From NCBI RefSeq assembly GCF_000013205.1, contig NC_007775.1, forward strand, positions 1,980,501 to 2,044,500: DNA of 64,000 nucleotides, in the 5' to 3' direction. Source of the stretch: Synechococcus sp. JA-3-3Ab. GTDB taxonomy: Bacteria; Cyanobacteriota; Cyanobacteriia; Thermostichales; Thermostichaceae. Below are positions 60,987 through 64,000 of this stretch, in pieces. The position numbers and the translations under genes were made by a program. The notes under the pieces are model-generated. The model made no database searches and was not told the origin of the DNA. It worked only from the letters and a program-made list of their open reading frames with translations. How positions within the stretch are numbered: the stretch's first letter is position 1; each line of letters starts with the position of its first letter.

Positions 60987-62709
60987 TTATCTTGAGAATG
61001 GCGAAAGAAAATGACGTGAAGATGACAAGGGCAGCTCTACCGTAAATATCGATCCCTCTCCCACTTGGCTGGCCACTCGCAGGGATCCCCGATGGGCGGT
61101 AACGATCTGGTGGGCCAAGGCCAGGCCCAGCCCAAATCCCCCCGTATGGCGGGCGCGGGCCGTGTCCACCCGGTAAAACCGCTCGCACAGGTGGGGCAGG
61201 TGCTCAGGAGGGATGCCGATGCCTGTATCCTTCACGTGGATGCTAACCCAGGGAGGCCGGCTTTCCAGGCTCACCTGCACCGTGCCGCCGGCGGGGGTGT
61301 ACTGCAGGGCATTGCGCAGCAGGTTTTCCACCGCCTGCCGCAGCAGGGCCGCCTCCCCCCGCACCAGCCATTTCCCGGCAGGCCCCGGCAGGTCGCATTG
61401 CCAGCGCAGCCCCAGGGACTCCGCTTGGGGCCGGTATTGTTCGCCCAGCTCCTGCACCAGCTTCCGCAAGTCCACCAGGGGCAGATCCTCCAAAGGCAGG
61501 GATCCCTGCTGGCGGGCCAACTACAGCAAGGTATCGATCAGCACGCTGAGGCGGCGGGCACCGCTCACCACCTTTTCCAGGCGAGGTTGAGCTTGTTCCG
61601 GGGCCAGCAGAGCCATTTGAGCATTGCTCATCAGGGCGGCCAGGGGGGCGCGCAACTCGTGGGAAGCATCGGCGGTAAAGCGCTGCAACTGCTCGTAGGA
61701 GCGGCGAATCGGCTGCATCGCCAGCCCCCCCAAGATCCAGCCGGCCCCGCCGATCAACGCCAGCGTCAGCGGGATCCCGATCCCCAACCCCCAGCGCAGA
61801 CGGCCCAAGCTCAGTTGCAGCGGCTCCAGCGGCACCGCCAGTTGCAAGTAGCCCAGGATCTGATCCCCCTGTTGCACCGGTAGGGTGAGCTGGCGCAGCA
61901 GCCTGCCCTCTTCCGCCGCTACCGTCTCAAACCCCAAAGACAGGTGGTGGGGAGGGCTATCTAAGGCAAACCACTTCAGAGGGGGAGGGGATCCCGTGTA
62001 TTGGCGCAGGGATCCCAAGCTTTCCCTTCCGGTGCCGGGAGCAGGATCGAACCAGCGCACATAGGCCAAGTGATGGTCGAGGGGTTGGGTTTTCCCCCCC
62101 AAAAAGGGCACCTCGTTCAACACCAACCGCCACTGCCCCTGGCGCAGCTCGTACTTAATGGCTGCCGCCATGATCCCGGCCTGAACCTGCAGCTCCTCGT
62201 CAAAAGCCTGCAACTGGTTCTGATACATTCACGCTGAACTCTCCTGAACATGGTTCAGGAAAGAAGCGATCGCATCCTGCTTATCTCTGAGCAGGAAGGC
62301 GGTATCCCGCAAAGCCCTGAGGAATACCCCCCGAGCGCTTTCCCCCTTCACTTCCCGGCAACCGTTGCGGTGGACTCAAGGATCAGGGGGAAACTTGGTC
62401 TACTATATCCCTCTCAATGACTTTTGCCAAACCGCCTAAAGCTCAGTAAATTCAGCAAAGTTCAGGGTTTTGGGGGTTAGAGGCATGCTCCACTTCCAAG
62501 CGGTAGAAGACGGCGGCAAACACCAGCAGGATCCCCCCCATGACCCCGGCAAAGCTGCGGGCCAAGCGACGGCGGCTGTGCTGAAACAATTCCGCCTCTT
62601 TTGTCGCGGCCTTCTGGCTCAGGTGCTGCTGAAAAGTTGGCCTCAGAGAAACCCAGTCCCAGCCCAGCCGCGGGAGAGAATGCTTTGGCCCGGCTCTTTT
62701 GGCCTCCAT
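60987..62709 (-). pseudogene. Sensor histidine kinase, disrupted by a MITE and a nonsense codon
   Basis: Three fragments form one kinase. 62491-62709 encodes an N-terminal part with the membrane helix AGVMGGILLVFAAVFYRLEV, and the MITE follows. 61521-62219 encodes the sensor loop, a second helix (LGIGIPLTLALIGGAGWILGG), the HAMP-like linker and the H-box FTADASHELRAPLAAL. A TAG stop at 61521-61523 ends this frame, but the same frame continues directly as LARQQGS and the HATPase (ENLLRNALQYTPAGG, VKDTGIGIPPEHLPH, GGFGLGLALAHQIV) to 60987. Removing the 271-bp MITE restores LEVNQLQAFDEELQ in frame. Kinase phosphotransfer needs both domains, so the gene is very probably non-functional. The paired response regulator is intact upstream. 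Confidence 0.88.
62220..62490 (-). mobile_element. MITE, IS607-derived non-autonomous element, copy 2 (inside the kinase gene)
   Basis: This is the inverted second copy of the 271-bp element at 22748-23018. I found one mismatch (GATAAGCAGG here, GATAGGCAGG there), implying very recent movement. The left end lies at the upstream kinase fragment (…GTG|GAGCATG) and the right end (TATCAG) at AACCAGTTGCAGG of the downstream fragment. Its right end provides ATGTATCAG, so an open frame MYQNQLQAF begins inside the element. Confidence 0.92.
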
Positions 62710-62730
62710 GCCACCTCTAGGGAACTGCTT

Positions 62731-63420
62731 CTATGGGTCTGCTTCCGGGGAGGGGATGCGCAGCCGGTACCCCTGGCCGTACACCGACTCCAGCCAATCC
62801 TGGGCCTCCACCTCCTTTAACCGTAACCGCAACCGCCGCACCAGCGCCGCCACGGCATTGCTTTCCGGCTCACAGCCCCACTCCCACACCGCCTGCTCGA
62901 TCTGGCCCCCACTGAGCACCTGGTGGGGGTGGCGCATCAGGTACTCCATCAACTGAAACTCTTTGCCCGAAAGCTGCACTTGCCGCCCCTGCCGCTCCAG
63001 GGTGAGGCTGGCCAGGTGCAACTGCAGGGATCCGAGGCTGAGGCTGTCGCCTTGCCATTGGGGGGAACGGCGCCCCAACGCCCGCACCCGCGCCAGCAGC
63101 TCTATCAGATCCACCGGCTTGACCAGGTAGTCGTCTGCCCCCGCATCCAACCCCTGTACGATGTCCGACGTGGCATCCTTGGCGGTTAACATCAGCACCG
63201 GTGCGCATCCCCCCGAGCGGCGGTACTGCTGACAGAGTTGGATCCCGCTGATCCCCGGCAGCATCCAATCCAAGATGAGGAGATCATAGGCTTTCTCCTC
63301 CATCAGCCAGGCAGCCGTCTCCCCTTCGCTGGCGCAGTCCACCACATGGCCGCACTTGGCCAGAGCAGCCTGCAAAGGCTCCAACTGCTCCAGGTCGTCT
63401 TCCACCAACAAAATTCGCAT
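62731..63420 (-). CDS. OmpR-family response regulator
   Basis: The 229 residues carry a receiver domain (MRILLVEDDLEQLEPLQAAL; phospho-acceptor Asp in DLLILDWMLPGISG; Thr-Lys switch in MLTAKDA and VKPVDLIELLARV) and a C-terminal winged helix (LSGKEFQLMEYLMRHPHQVL, AVAALVRRLRLRLKE, VYGQGYRLRI). It resembles the RppA/NrsR regulators of cyanobacteria, which work with a membrane kinase encoded next to them. Its cognate kinase gene starts 21 bases downstream but is broken, so this may be an orphan regulator. ATG at 63420 begins the receiver; an earlier start adds nine residues. Confidence 0.9.
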   Translation of the reverse strand: MRILLVEDDLEQLEPLQAALAKCGHVVDCASEGETAAWLMEEKAYDLLILDWMLPGISGIQLCQQYRRSGGCAPVLMLTAKDATSDIVQGLDAGADDYLVKPVDLIELLARVRALGRRSPQWQGDSLSLGSLQLHLASLTLERQGRQVQLSGKEFQLMEYLMRHPHQVLSGGQIEQAVWEWGCEPESNAVAALVRRLRLRLKEVEAQDWLESVYGQGYRLRIPSPEADP

Positions 63421-63498
63421 GTCCCGCTTGCTACCCACCGATCCCACTCTGCCAGGCTAGGATGGCGGAGAAAAGCCATCTCCCGGATCCCTCAAACC

Positions 63499-63891
63499 AT
63501 GGCCAACCCGTTCAAGCTTCTTCAGTCACGTGAGCCCAGCCTGGGGGCCGACTTCTGGCTGGCCTTGCCCCTGGCCGGGATCCTGTTTGGGGTGGGCGGA
63601 GAATGGGTGACCGGCCAAGTGCTGAGCCGTCCCCGCCCGCAGGTCCAGCCTTTGGCCATTCGCAGCCAGCAGGAGGCCATTCTAACTCTGGATATTCTCT
63701 CCATCCAAGCGGAGATCCGCCGCCGCCGCGGCTACACCAAGGTGGAGGTGACGACCACCAATCCCCATTTGCGCAAGCTGGAATTTGAATTTCCGGAGCT
63801 GGATCCGGATCGGGTGGCCGCCCAGATTGCCCAAGAGCTGGGCCTCACCCCCGACCAGGTGCAGCGCCTCACCTGCTACAGCTTGGACTAG
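63499..63891 (+). CDS. Conserved hypothetical membrane-anchored protein
   Basis: The 130-residue protein has a single membrane helix (DFWLALPLAGILFGVGGEWV, about 18-40). A small alpha/beta domain follows (QEAILTLDILSIQAEIRRRR, YTKVEVTTTNPHLRKLEFEF, AAQIAQELGLTPDQVQRLTC). I recognise no family. ATG at 63499 was chosen because the upstream frame is antisense to the response regulator. It is divergent from that regulator. Confidence 0.65.
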   Translation: MANPFKLLQSREPSLGADFWLALPLAGILFGVGGEWVTGQVLSRPRPQVQPLAIRSQQEAILTLDILSIQAEIRRRRGYTKVEVTTTNPHLRKLEFEFPELDPDRVAAQIAQELGLTPDQVQRLTCYSLD

Positions 63892-63945
63892 AAAGATATT
63901 TCAAGATATTTCAAACAGGAAGGCTATCTCCCGCGTTCCCTTGGG

Positions 63946-64000
63946 TCAGCCCTCCGAAAAAATCCGGGCCAACTGCTCGCAGGCCGCTCTAATCTTCTCC
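63946..64000 (-). CDS. 3' end of a gene running off the right edge
   Basis: On the minus strand the last bases read EKIRAACEQLARIFSEG followed by TGA. The residue pattern looks like the C-terminal helix of an enzyme (amphipathic, ending ARIFSEG), but 17 residues are too few for identification. Confidence 0.4.
   Translation of the reverse strand, partial: EKIRAACEQLARIFSEG

Overview
The window looks like chromosome of a unicellular, probably thermophilic cyanobacterium. It carries a photosystem I subunit (PsaM), the cyanobacterial/plastid-type ndhC-ndhK-ndhJ operon, ycf35, DUF3386, DUF2949 and HHL1-like genes, and a type IV pilus platform gene. It is GC-rich and littered with the palindrome GGGATCCC, which seems to replace the usual cyanobacterial HIP1 octamer (GCGATCGC). 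From memory this pattern and gene content resemble the Yellowstone hot-spring Synechococcus isolates (JA-3-3Ab / JA-2-3B'a type). That assignment is inference and was not checked by a search.

Layout. 0-9 kb: 5'-truncated pilC, a large alpha-2-macroglobulin, phosphoglucomutase, an alpha/beta hydrolase and an HHL1-like gene. 9.2-14.8 kb: tRNA-Pro(CGG), a GH57 glycosidase, folD and xseA-xseB, followed by a tnpB-only element. 16-22.7 kb: AI-2E-type permease, ycf35, a pentapeptide-repeat protein, phosphoketolase and mraY. 22.7-31.9 kb: a small non-autonomous element (MITE), a secreted protein, a PPOX-like protein, a tandem GNAT protein, DUF3386, murA, a geranylgeranyl-reductase-family flavoprotein, an RsbW-like kinase, an OmpA-domain protein and a CI/LexA-like repressor with two inverted-repeat operator candidates. 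32-35.8 kb: the ndhCKJ operon, continuing into an NDUFAF7-like methyltransferase and a SemiSWEET. 35.8-40.6 kb: a propeller-like membrane-anchored protein, a complete IS607-family element and a methyltransferase. 40.6-46.1 kb: TPR-type genes flanking a nuclease-PspA fusion, then mazG with DUF2949. 46.4-48 kb: an IS630 element nested in a tnpB remnant. 48-55.1 kb: recG, psaM, glyA, a WecA-like transferase, apt and hypotheticals. 55.2-64 kb: a degenerate M3B peptidase-like protein, comM, recF, and an OmpR-type response regulator whose histidine kinase is broken twice.

The genes are mostly housekeeping: cell wall (mraY, murA, wecA-like), one-carbon metabolism (folD, glyA), DNA repair and recombination (xseAB, recG, recF, comM), carbon metabolism (pgm, phosphoketolase, GH57) and photosynthetic electron transport (ndhCKJ, psaM). 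The most interesting layer is mobile DNA. One IS607 element, two 271-bp MITEs that differ at one base, a tnpB-only element and a tnpB remnant are present. The first three share a right end made of a hairpin followed by GTTCAGCG. One MITE splits the histidine kinase, and element ends supply start codons to neighbouring host genes at up to three sites. No CRISPR array, rRNA or recognisable prophage was seen.
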